This document shows positions 11,602-18,926 of a DNA stretch of 64,000 nucleotides, piece by piece (position 1 is the first letter of the stretch; every line of letters starts with the position of its first letter). The notes beneath the pieces were generated by a model. It saw only the letters and a program-made list of their open reading frames with translations. It made no database searches and was not told the origin of the DNA. A program made the position numbers and the translations under genes. The DNA comes from Nitratireductor basaltis (GTDB lineage: Bacteria; Pseudomonadota; Alphaproteobacteria; Rhizobiales; Rhizobiaceae), in NCBI RefSeq assembly GCF_000733725.1, contig NZ_JMQM01000001.1, positions 248,001-312,000 on the forward strand. The letters run 5' to 3'.

Positions 11602-12276
11602 ATGAGAGCTCTTGATTTCGACTACATGTTCGGTCTCGTGCCGATCCTGCTCAGCTATGTGCCGCTGACACTCGGCATGGCTGCCGTCAGCATGGTTATG
11701 GCGCTTGTGCTGGCCTCGCTCATGGCAGTTGTGCGTGTGGTCAATGTGCCGGTGCTCGACGGATTCACCCGCTTTTTCATCAGCTTCTTTCGCGGCACGC
11801 CGCTCCTGGTGCAGCTCTTCCTGTTCTATTACGGCCTGCCGCAGGTCATGTCCTTCCTGACCGCAATCAACGGCGTGACGGCCGCGATCATGGGGCTGAC
11901 GCTGCATTTTGCAGCCTATATGGCCGAAAGCATTCGTGCCGCCATTCTTGGCGTGGATCGGTCGCAGTGGGAAGCTTCCATGTCGGTGGGTATGACCACG
12001 ACGCAGATGATGCGCCGTATCATCCTGCCGCAGGCTGCCCGCGTGGCCGCACCCACGCTGGTCAATTACTTCATCGACATGATCAAGGGCACCTCGCTTG
12101 CCTTCACGCTGGGCGTAACGGAACTGATGGGTGCGACGCAGAAGGAGGCTGCCGGCAGCTTCCTCTATTTCGAGGCCTTCATCATCGTTGCTCTCATCTA
12201 TTGGGCAATTGTCGAGACACTGACGCTGTTTCAGCGTCGTCTCGAAACGCGGCTTGGAAAGGCGCATGCACGATGA
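11602..12276 (+). CDS. Polar amino-acid ABC transporter permease
   Basis: A 224-residue inner-membrane permease of the HisM/TcyB family with about five membrane segments. The FFRGTPLLVQLFLFYYGLP segment near residue 60 is diagnostic of polar amino-acid permeases. The cytoplasmic EAA-type loop that docks on the ATPase is seen around SQWEASMSVGMTTTQMMRRI and LPQAAR. Its stop overlaps the ATPase start by four bases (ATGA), so the two are co-translated. Confidence 0.94.
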   Translation: MRALDFDYMFGLVPILLSYVPLTLGMAAVSMVMALVLASLMAVVRVVNVPVLDGFTRFFISFFRGTPLLVQLFLFYYGLPQVMSFLTAINGVTAAIMGLTLHFAAYMAESIRAAILGVDRSQWEASMSVGMTTTQMMRRIILPQAARVAAPTLVNYFIDMIKGTSLAFTLGVTELMGATQKEAAGSFLYFEAFIIVALIYWAIVETLTLFQRRLETRLGKAHAR

Positions 12277-13004
12277 TCCGGATCAAGGGACTGACCAAGC
12301 GTTTCGGCACCAATACGGTGCTCGATAATCTCGACCTTGAGGTGCGCGAGGGGGAGCGCGTCGTCATCATCGGGCCGTCGGGAACCGGCAAGTCGACGCT
12401 GTTACGCACGCTCAATTTCCTGGAAAAGCCAGACGAGGGTGTCATCCGCATAGGCGATGTCGAGGTGGATGCCGCCAATGCTTCCAGGAAGGAGCAGCTT
12501 GCGCTGCGCCGCCAGACCTCCTTCGTCTTCCAGAACTATGCGCTCTTCGCCAACAAGACGGCCATCGAGAATATCGCGGAAGGTCTGACCACGGTGCGCG
12601 GCTGGGACAGGGAGAAAGCGTTCGCCAAAGCCCGTGAAATTCTCGGCACGATCGGACTTGCCGACAAGGAGGCGAGCTACCCGTCGGCTCTTTCGGGCGG
12701 GCAGCAGCAGCGTGTGGGCATCGGTCGTGCCATGGCCTCCCAGGCGCCATTGATGCTGATCGACGAACCGACTTCGGCGCTTGATCCTGAATGGATCGAC
12801 GAAGTGTTGCAGCTTCTGAAGAAGGTGGCGGACGAGCGCCAGACCATGCTGGTCGTCACCCACGAAATGCAGTTCGCCCGCGATATCGCGGACCGCGTGA
12901 TCTTCATGGATGGCGGCAAATTCGTGGAGCAGGGTCCGCCGGAACAGATATTCACCGACCCGAAGGATCCGCGTATGCGAGCTTTTCTTCGCAAGGTTCT
13001 CTAG
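12273..13004 (+). CDS. Polar amino-acid ABC transporter ATP-binding protein
   Basis: A 243-residue ATPase of the GlnQ/TcyC type. Walker A is GPSGTGKST, the Q-loop is FVFQNYALF, the signature is SALSGGQQQRVGIGRA, and Walker B is LMLIDEPTSALDPE, with the switch His in VVTHEMQFA. The start is the ATG overlapping the permease stop; a longer in-frame extension inside the permease gene is not real. It completes the three-gene importer and is followed by a strong terminator. Confidence 0.95.
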   Translation: MIRIKGLTKRFGTNTVLDNLDLEVREGERVVIIGPSGTGKSTLLRTLNFLEKPDEGVIRIGDVEVDAANASRKEQLALRRQTSFVFQNYALFANKTAIENIAEGLTTVRGWDREKAFAKAREILGTIGLADKEASYPSALSGGQQQRVGIGRAMASQAPLMLIDEPTSALDPEWIDEVLQLLKKVADERQTMLVVTHEMQFARDIADRVIFMDGGKFVEQGPPEQIFTDPKDPRMRAFLRKVL

Positions 13005-13032
13005 GACGCGTTTCCATTGAAACATTCGTTTG

Positions 13033-13061
13033 CCACGGCAGCTGACCTGCCGTGGTCTTTT
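13033..13061 (+). terminator. Rho-independent terminator of the amino-acid ABC operon
   Basis: CCACGGCAG and CTGCCGTGG form a 9-bp perfect stem with a 5-base loop, followed by TCTTTT. It lies 28 bases after the ATPase stop. Confidence 0.85.
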
Positions 13062-13077
13062 ATTGGTAATACCAATA
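13061..13077. promoter_or_regulatory. FadR-type operator palindrome
   Basis: TATTGGT-AAT-ACCAATA is a perfect 17-base palindrome whose core TGGTAATACCA fits the FadR-family pattern TnGTnnnACnA. It sits 117 bases before the FadR-type regulator gene, just after the ABC terminator. Confidence 0.6.
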
Positions 13078-13079
13078 TA

Positions 13080-13155
13080 GAACGATACGAGGCTGCATTG
13101 CTGCAACTTTCGGGGAAAATCAATCTATATTGATGGTCGTTGACTCGTATCGTTC
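13080..13155. repeat. Long-range inverted repeat in the regulator promoter region
   Basis: GAACGATACGAG at 13080-13091 is perfectly repeated in inverse as CTCGTATCGTTC at 13144-13155, with 52 bases between. Twelve identical bases in a short AT-rich promoter region suggest paired protein-binding sites rather than a simple hairpin. Confidence 0.55.
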
Positions 13156-13159
13156 ATTG

Positions 13160-13181
13160 TGGTCTTAAATAGGTAAGACCA
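13160..13181. promoter_or_regulatory. Second dyad immediately upstream of the FadR-type gene
   Basis: TGGTCTT at 13160-13166 and AAGACCA at 13175-13181 are inverted. The segment also holds GGTAAGACC, similar to the 13061-13077 core. It ends 12 bases before the regulator ATG, overlapping the ribosome site, as expected for autoregulation. Confidence 0.5.
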
Positions 13182-13193
13182 CTGGAGACCGAA

Positions 13194-13940
13194 ATGAGCG
13201 AGACTTCCACGGGCGAGACCGAAGGTAGAAGCGGCACGGAACGCGTCATGGCTTTCTTCCGGGAGAAGATACTCTCCGGGGAAATGGCTTCTGGAGATCG
13301 TCTGCCTGCCGAGCGGGAGCTGGCTCAGCACCTCAATGTCGGACGTCCGCTTCTGCGGGAGGCCATGCGCGCGCTTTCGATGCTTGGGCTGGTGGAAATC
13401 AGACATGGCAGTGGCGCCTATGTCGGCAAGGCGGACGTCTCGGTCCTGAGCGACTTCTTCACCTTCTCGCTGGCGCAGGAGCAGAATGTCTCCGAAGACA
13501 TCATGCAAGCGCGCATGGCTATCGAATGCCAGGCGATCAGGCTTGCCTGCGAGCGGGCTACCGAAGCCGATCTCGATCGGATCGGCGGGTGCCTGTCTGC
13601 GCTCGTGAAAACGCTAGGCGACCCGGAGAAGGGTGGCGAGGCTGATTATCGCTTCCACGACTCCATTGTGCGTGCCTCTCACAGCCAGGCACTCATCACG
13701 CTCTACCGGGCCATCTCCGCGCTTCTCAAGCGCAGCCATGTCGAGCGGCGGCGCACCACCTATACCGCACCTGAAATCGTCAACGACCTCGTGGAATCGC
13801 ACCGCCGGGTCTTTCTCTCCATCGTCGAGGGGGACGGTGACGCAGCCGATCAGCGGCTGCGCGAGCACTTTGCGATAGGCGACGAGCTTCGTCGCAAGAG
13901 CATCATCGCTGCCTATTCCAAGGGTGGCCTTGATCTGTAG
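13194..13940 (+). CDS. FadR-type GntR regulator of the TRAP/RpiB/RbsK module
   Basis: A 248-residue transcription factor. The GntR winged helix occupies residues about 15-80 (DRLPAERELAQHLNVGRPLLREAMRAL, wing IRHGSGAYV). It is followed by a helical FCD ligand domain with acidic/His positions (DYRFHDSIVRAS, ESHRRVFLSI). It stands 24 bases before a TRAP transporter operon and is preceded by a cluster of three dyads, so it most likely controls that operon and itself. FCD domains usually bind small carboxylates or sugar acids; the ligand here is unknown. Confidence 0.93.
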   Translation: MSETSTGETEGRSGTERVMAFFREKILSGEMASGDRLPAERELAQHLNVGRPLLREAMRALSMLGLVEIRHGSGAYVGKADVSVLSDFFTFSLAQEQNVSEDIMQARMAIECQAIRLACERATEADLDRIGGCLSALVKTLGDPEKGGEADYRFHDSIVRASHSQALITLYRAISALLKRSHVERRRTTYTAPEIVNDLVESHRRVFLSIVEGDGDAADQRLREHFAIGDELRRKSIIAAYSKGGLDL

Positions 13941-13964
13941 TTAGTATCAACGGGAGGAAGTACC

Positions 13965-14957
13965 ATGTTCAAATCACTGGCTGGACGCGCTGCGTCCATG
14001 GCGGTCGCTGTTGCCCTGATGTCGGGTGCTGCGGCAGCTGAAGAGCTTCGCTATGCCCATGTGGGTGCCGAAGGCGACATCCAGACGCGTTATGCGTCCG
14101 AGGCAGCCGATGCGATCGCTGCGGAAACAGATGGCGAGGTTACGGTACAGGTGTTTCCCGCCAGCCAGCTTGGCGGTGTGGCCGAAATGGTTGATGGCGT
14201 GCGGATGGGCTCCATCTCCATGGGGCACCACGATTTTGCGTCTCTGGCCCGCATCGTGCCGGATGTGGCCGTTTTCAACGCGCCCTTCATCTATCGTGAT
14301 GCAGCGCAGGCGCTTGCCGCGACCGATCCCAACAATTCGCCAGCTCTTCAGGAGATCAATGAAAAGCTGATTTCCGAAGGTGGCGTTCGTATCATCGGCC
14401 GCATCTATCGCGGTGCACGTCACATCTCCTCGAATTTCGAGGTGAAGAGCCCTGCGGACCTAGAAGACAAGCCATTCCGTGCCGTACCGCTCGATCTGTG
14501 GGTCTCAATGGTAAAAGGCTTTGGAGCAACGCCGACCCCGGTGGAGGTTTCGGAACTGCCGACCGCACTCATGACCGGGCTTGTTGTCGGTCAGGAAAAT
14601 CCGCTGACCATGATTTCCGCCAACAAGCTCTATGAAGTGCAGTCCCATGTTGCGCTCACCGGTCACATGCACTCGGTCCTGGCGGTGTTCGTCAACGAGA
14701 AGGCCTGGCAGGGTCTGAGCGAAGACAACCGTGCTGCAATCACGAAGGTGCTTGAGGAAAAGGCGCAGGCTTCGCTGGAGTGGGCGACCGCTTCGGAAGA
14801 AGAGCTGGTGGCCGAGCTCAAGGGTGTGGGCATGACCGTGATCACCGAGGCAGAAGGCCTTGATCTTGAAGCCTTCCGCAAGCCGGTGCTTGAGCAGATC
14901 CGCGCCGACTTCCCCAACTTCGCGCCGTATATCGAGCAGATCGCCGAAGTGAAGTAA
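13965..14957 (+). CDS. TRAP transporter substrate-binding protein (DctP)
   Basis: A 330-residue periplasmic receptor of the DctP family. A signal peptide (to about AAAAE, residue 25) precedes the mature start ELRYAHVGAEGDIQTRYA. FPASQLGGVAEMVDGVRMGSISMG and the ligand-anchoring Arg region DLEDKPFRAVPLDLW are at family positions. A GGGAGGA ribosome site precedes the ATG. The two membrane subunits and RpiB/RbsK-type genes follow in the same direction, so the ligand may be a pentose derivative. TRAP receptors usually bind carboxylates, making a sugar acid possible too. Confidence 0.92.
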   Translation: MFKSLAGRAASMAVAVALMSGAAAAEELRYAHVGAEGDIQTRYASEAADAIAAETDGEVTVQVFPASQLGGVAEMVDGVRMGSISMGHHDFASLARIVPDVAVFNAPFIYRDAAQALAATDPNNSPALQEINEKLISEGGVRIIGRIYRGARHISSNFEVKSPADLEDKPFRAVPLDLWVSMVKGFGATPTPVEVSELPTALMTGLVVGQENPLTMISANKLYEVQSHVALTGHMHSVLAVFVNEKAWQGLSEDNRAAITKVLEEKAQASLEWATASEEELVAELKGVGMTVITEAEGLDLEAFRKPVLEQIRADFPNFAPYIEQIAEVK

Positions 14958-14968
14958 GGCCGGCAATG

Positions 14969-14994
14969 GAGGCAGGTCGTGTGCGGCCTGCCTC
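14969..14994 (+). other. Intercistronic hairpin after dctP
   Basis: GAGGCAGG and CCTGCCTC form an 8-bp stem just after the receptor stop, before dctQ. No T-run follows. It repeats the arrangement seen after the TctC and ABC receptor genes. Confidence 0.5.
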
Positions 14995-15014
14995 TGCCAT
15001 ACGGAGCAGTTTCA

Positions 15015-15482
15015 ATGAAGATCGCTAGACGGTTCGTGGAAGCAGTCTGTCTGCTTCTGCTCGGTGCGCTGGTGCTTGTGCCCTTTGCCCAGGTGTTGCT
15101 CAGGGATCTGTTCAATGCACCGATCGTGGGAGCAGAGGAGTTTACCCGATTTCTCCTGATCTGTGTCGTATTCGTCAGCTATCCGCTGGTGGTGGCATCG
15201 GGTGAGAACATCGTGATGGGGGATATCCGCAATGCGCTGCCTGCTCCCATGCGCCGGATCCTCAACCTCTTCACCTCGGTTGCGGCGGTGGCTGTTTCCG
15301 GTCTGATCGCCTACGCGGTTTTCGCGACCATCGGCGACAATCTGAACAATGCGACGCCCACCTTGAAGATACCGTTCTGGCTGTTCCTTGGCGCCACGTT
15401 CTTTGGCTTCTTCTTCGCCGCCATCATTCATCTCGTCCATTTGCGCAAGCCGCCGCAGAAGAGCACGAGCGTCAGCCTCTAG
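15015..15482 (+). CDS. TRAP transporter small membrane subunit (DctQ)
   Basis: A 155-residue inner-membrane protein with four hydrophobic segments. The family pattern VLLRDLFNAPIVGAEEFTRFLLICVVFVSYPLV is split by the first loop, with charged E-E-F in the second helix. The start at 15015 (MKIARRF) is preferred over a GTG 36 bases upstream because it begins the first membrane helix and lies beyond the dctP hairpin. It forms the membrane complex with DctM, encoded 9 bases downstream. Confidence 0.9.
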   Translation: MKIARRFVEAVCLLLLGALVLVPFAQVLLRDLFNAPIVGAEEFTRFLLICVVFVSYPLVVASGENIVMGDIRNALPAPMRRILNLFTSVAAVAVSGLIAYAVFATIGDNLNNATPTLKIPFWLFLGATFFGFFFAAIIHLVHLRKPPQKSTSVSL

Positions 15483-15490
15483 GTTTCCCA

Positions 15491-16765
15491 ATGGGCATAT
15501 TACTCATCATCACGTTTCTGCTCCTGTTCATTGCAGGGGTGCCGGTGGTCTACGCCATCCTGTTGCCTGCGATAGGCTACGTCCTGATCGAGGGCTTTCC
15601 CATCGGTCTGCTGGCCCAGCGCGTAACCTATGCGCTTGACAGTTTCCCGCTGGTGGCGGTGCCGATCTTCATATTTGTCGGCAATCTCATGAATCTGGCC
15701 GGAGTAACGGACCGCATTTTTCGGTTTGCCGATACATTGGTCGGGCGTGCCCCCGGCGGGTTGGCGCAGGTGAACATCTTCTCCTCGCTCATCTTTTCGG
15801 GCATGTCGGGTGCAGCACTTGCCGATGTGGGCGGTCTTGGGAAGATCGAGATCGAGGCCATGCGCAAGCGTGGGTTCGAAGCGCCGTTCTCCGCTGCTGT
15901 GACGGCTGCCTCAGCCGTTGTCGGGCCAATTTTCCCGCCGAGCATTCCGCTTATCGTGTACGGGTCGGTGACCAGCGTTTCGATAGTGCAGCTGCTTGTT
16001 GCAGGCATTGTACCGGCACTGATCTGTGTCGCGCTGCTCATGGTCACCGCAGCGGTGCTGTCGCTGCGTCACAAGATGCCGCGCGCCTCACGCTGGCCGA
16101 CGCTCAGGGAGGTCGGAAGTGCACTTGTTCCAGCACTGCCTGCACTTCTTGCGCCGGTTCTGATGATCTCGGGCATGATGCTGGGCCTGTTCACGCCAAC
16201 AGAAGCTGCCGCGGTTACGGCGTTCTACGTCATCCTGATCAGCTCGCTCGTCTACAGGGAGCTCACATGGGCGCATTTGCGGGATTCGATGCTGGCGACG
16301 CTGAAGAGCACCAGCGCGATCCTGATCATCGTTGCGGCGGCCGCATTGTTCGGTTGGATTTTGGCCGTGGAGCAGGTTCCTCAGGATTTCGCGAAGATGA
16401 TCCTGACACTATCCACGAACCCGATCGTGCTGCTTCTGATCGCCAATCTGATCTTCTTCATCGCCGGCATGTTCCTGGATTCGACGACCGCCACCTTGCT
16501 TGTGGTGCCGGTTATCGCACCGCCAATGGTTCTGGCCGGCGTTGATCCCGTGCATCTGGGCATTGTCGCCATCTTCAATCTGATGGTGGGTCTTCTGACA
16601 CCGCCGATGGGCCTTTCGCTCTTCCTGGTATCGGAGATCGCACAGATATCGCTGCGCCAGCTCCTGAAAGCGCTCGCGCCTTTCTATGTGCCGCTCATCA
16701 TCACGCTCGGCATCATCACTTTCGCTCCTGATCTTGTTCTCTGGCTGCCCGGTTTCCTGCGCTAG
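15491..16765 (+). CDS. TRAP transporter large membrane subunit (DctM)
   Basis: A 424-residue polytopic carrier subunit with about twelve membrane segments. Family landmarks are PIFIFVGNLMNLAG, the GMSGAALADVGGLGKIEIEAM loop, GPIFPPSIPLIVYG and MFLDSTTATLLVVPV. It uses an ion gradient to move the ligand delivered by DctP. Length and layout are normal. It is followed by rpiB after 22 bases. Confidence 0.95.
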   Translation: MGILLIITFLLLFIAGVPVVYAILLPAIGYVLIEGFPIGLLAQRVTYALDSFPLVAVPIFIFVGNLMNLAGVTDRIFRFADTLVGRAPGGLAQVNIFSSLIFSGMSGAALADVGGLGKIEIEAMRKRGFEAPFSAAVTAASAVVGPIFPPSIPLIVYGSVTSVSIVQLLVAGIVPALICVALLMVTAAVLSLRHKMPRASRWPTLREVGSALVPALPALLAPVLMISGMMLGLFTPTEAAAVTAFYVILISSLVYRELTWAHLRDSMLATLKSTSAILIIVAAAALFGWILAVEQVPQDFAKMILTLSTNPIVLLLIANLIFFIAGMFLDSTTATLLVVPVIAPPMVLAGVDPVHLGIVAIFNLMVGLLTPPMGLSLFLVSEIAQISLRQLLKALAPFYVPLIITLGIITFAPDLVLWLPGFLR

Positions 16766-16787
16766 TCATTCATCGAAGGATAATCCC

Positions 16788-17237
16788 ATGAAAATAGTTA
16801 TCGGCTCCGACCACGCTGGCTTTCCGCTGAAGGCGCATGTCATCGAAACCATCAAGGCGCTTGGCCACGAAGTGCTTGATGTGGGTTCCCACGACGCCGA
16901 GCCTGTCGATTTCCCCGACATCGCAAAGCTTGTTACCGGTGCGATCCAGAGCGGCGAGGCGGAGCGCGGCGTGATGGTATGTGGCACCGGTGTCGGTGCA
17001 TCCATCGCGGCCAACAAGGTGAAGGGCATCCGCGCGGCGGTATGCCATGATGTGCATTCTGCCCACCAGTCGGTGGAGCATGACGACGTGAACATCATGT
17101 GCATCGGCGCCCAGATCGTGGGGCCCTGGCTTGCCAGCGATCTCATCAAGGCGTACCTCGAAGCAGAGTTCTCCACGAGCGAAGAGTTTCGCCGCCGCGT
17201 GGAGAAGCTTCATGAGATGGACAGGGAACGCCAATAG
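16788..17237 (+). CDS. rpiB: RpiB/LacAB-family sugar-phosphate isomerase
   Basis: A 149-residue isomerase of the RpiB family. Visible are SDHAGFPLK at the start, the catalytic Cys/Thr loop VMVCGTGVGASIAANK near residue 65, and the His-containing EHDDVNIMCIGAQIVG. The start is the ATG preceded by GAAGGA; an upstream in-frame extension belongs to dctM. RpiB interconverts ribose-5-P and ribulose-5-P; rhizobial paralogues act on other sugar phosphates such as erythrose/erythrulose phosphates. With ribokinase 2 bases downstream, a pentose route is most likely, but the exact substrate is not proven. Confidence 0.9.
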   Translation: MKIVIGSDHAGFPLKAHVIETIKALGHEVLDVGSHDAEPVDFPDIAKLVTGAIQSGEAERGVMVCGTGVGASIAANKVKGIRAAVCHDVHSAHQSVEHDDVNIMCIGAQIVGPWLASDLIKAYLEAEFSTSEEFRRRVEKLHEMDRERQ

Positions 17238-17239
17238 CC

Positions 17240-18169
17240 ATGAGCCAGCCCGAAATCCTCGTCTTCGGTTCGATCAATGTGGATCTGGTCTGTCGGGTCG
17301 GCAGCATTCCGAAGCCGGGGGAGACGGTGCTATCTCCGCGTTATGAGCAGAGCTTTGGCGGCAAGGGTGCGAACCAGGCCGTTGCCGCAGCGCGTGCGCT
17401 TGGACAAAGCGGTCGCGTTCGCATGTCGGGGGCTGTTGGCGATGATGCGCTGGGCGGGGCTGTGCGGGACAATCTGGCCAATGAAGGCATAGATGTCACC
17501 TCTGTCGTGACGTCCAGCGAGCCCACCGGCTGCGCCTTCATCAATGTGGATGAAGCCGGCGAGAACGCCATCACCGTAGCAAGCGGTGCGAATGCGGCTC
17601 TTGAGAGTGCCAGTATCGGTGACGCCAGCCTGGTTGTCATGCAGATGGAAGTGCCGGTAAAGCGCAATCTGGAATGCGTTGCGGCCGCCAAGGCTGCCAA
17701 TGTACCGGTGATACTGAACTTCGCACCTGCGACCGTTGCCGTATCGGCAGAGGAGATGCGCGGGCTCCTCGATGGCACGCGCTATCTGGTGGTCAATGAG
17801 CTTGAGGCCGAAACGGTGGCGGGACTGCTTGGCTGTGGCAAGGCAGGCGCGCCGGTCGAGGGGCTGGCCGAGGCCATTGCCGCGGCTGCAGGCGTTGATG
17901 TGATCGCAACACTCGGTGGCAAGGGCGCCATGCTGCTGCGAGCCGGGGAGGGGGCATCCCACAGCGTTGGAGCACCGAAAACCAATGTCGTCGATACGAC
18001 CGGTGCCGGCGACACGCTCGTAGGTGCCTTCGCGGCCTTTCTCACCATGGGTAAATCACCGGAAGAGGCGCTTCGCCTTGCCGTGACTGCAGCCTCCCTG
18101 GCTTGTGAGGGTTACGGTGCGCAGACGGCTATGCCGACGCAGGAAAAGGTGCTTGCAGCGGCGGGCTGA
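17240..18169 (+). CDS. rbsK: Ribokinase-like PfkB sugar kinase
   Basis: A 309-residue PfkB-family kinase. The ribokinase signatures GSINVDLV, SFGGKGANQAVAAARAL and the C-terminal anion-hole/catalytic-base segment DTTGAGDTLVGAF (Asp as base) are present. It phosphorylates a sugar at the 5-position using ATP in the cytoplasm. It starts 2 bases after rpiB and ends the TRAP operon, so import, phosphorylation and isomerisation appear to be encoded together. A 2-keto-3-deoxygluconate kinase role was considered, because the uronate genes nearby need one, but the motifs are closer to ribokinase. Confidence 0.88.
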   Translation: MSQPEILVFGSINVDLVCRVGSIPKPGETVLSPRYEQSFGGKGANQAVAAARALGQSGRVRMSGAVGDDALGGAVRDNLANEGIDVTSVVTSSEPTGCAFINVDEAGENAITVASGANAALESASIGDASLVVMQMEVPVKRNLECVAAAKAANVPVILNFAPATVAVSAEEMRGLLDGTRYLVVNELEAETVAGLLGCGKAGAPVEGLAEAIAAAAGVDVIATLGGKGAMLLRAGEGASHSVGAPKTNVVDTTGAGDTLVGAFAAFLTMGKSPEEALRLAVTAASLACEGYGAQTAMPTQEKVLAAAG

Positions 18170-18182
18170 GCTCGCGCTGCAA

Positions 18183-18923
18183 TCAGGCTGGCGCGATGGC
18201 TTCGGACGAGAAGAGATAGCCGTCGAAGTCCGGGTCATCAACATCCGATAGTGTCATCAGTGTCAGGCGCACATTTTCCAGATGTTGCCACATGGCCTGG
18301 CGTGCGGCCGGGGCGTCCTTCATCTGCAAGGCGTTGAGAATGGCCTGATGGTCTGACAGCCAGTTCGACCGATAGGTCCTGTCGAAGATGCGGTTGTGCA
18401 GGCTCGCCCACATGCGGCTTTGCGCGCGCTTGTGCCAAAGCTCCTCGACCATATCCACGAGCACCGCATTCTGTGTGGCCTCGGCAATGAGCCGGTGGAA
18501 CAATTCGTCGCCGGAGTAGTCGTCATTGCCGGCTTCGATCGCAGCCTTTTCCATGGCGAGCGCTTCGCGCATCTGCATGATGTCGGACTTGGTGACGGTG
18601 ACCGCCGCAAGTGCCGCGATATTGCTTTCCAGAAGCTGGCGCGCCTGGAGGAGCTCGAAGGGGCCGAAATCAACGGTGGTTTCGCCGGGGCGGGTGTTTG
18701 GCAGTCGCGCAAGATAGATGCCGGAGCCCTTGCGGACCTCCACCAGCCCCTCGATCTCCAGCATGATGACGGCTTCGCGAACAATGGAGCGGCTGACGCC
18801 CATGTCTTCCGAAATCTGGCGCTCGGTGCGCAGGCGTTCGCCGACCTTGCAGCCGCGCGCAGCGATATCCTGCTTCAGCGCCTCGGCCACATCCTGATAG
18901 CGTCGCTTGGCCGTCCCAGCCAT
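18183..18923 (-). CDS. GntR/FadR-type regulator of the hexuronate locus
   Basis: A 246-residue GntR regulator with an N-terminal winged helix (RLRTERQISEDMGVSRSIVREAVIMLE, wing VRKGSGIYLARLP) and an FCD domain (DELFHRLIAEAT, SDHQAILNAL). It resembles the ExuR/UxuR subgroup in layout. It is the third leftward gene after dctP and the GH2 gene, 3 bases from the GH2 stop, so it is co-transcribed with them. The divergent promoter region at 21746-21958 carries TTGGT/ACCAA-type sites similar to the UxuR operator, so I infer that it controls both arms of the hexuronate locus. Confidence 0.92.
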   Translation of the reverse strand: MAGTAKRRYQDVAEALKQDIAARGCKVGERLRTERQISEDMGVSRSIVREAVIMLEIEGLVEVRKGSGIYLARLPNTRPGETTVDFGPFELLQARQLLESNIAALAAVTVTKSDIMQMREALAMEKAAIEAGNDDYSGDELFHRLIAEATQNAVLVDMVEELWHKRAQSRMWASLHNRIFDRTYRSNWLSDHQAILNALQMKDAPAARQAMWQHLENVRLTLMTLSDVDDPDFDGYLFSSEAIAPA

Positions 18924-18926
18924 GTG

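Noticed and set aside
11967-12272. N-terminal extension of the amino-acid ABC ATPase
   Set aside because: It lies wholly inside the permease gene in another frame; the ATGA overlap gives the real start.
17240-18169. PfkB kinase as 2-keto-3-deoxygluconate kinase
   Set aside because: Its signatures and the adjacent rpiB fit ribokinase better, and it is not in the uxu operons.
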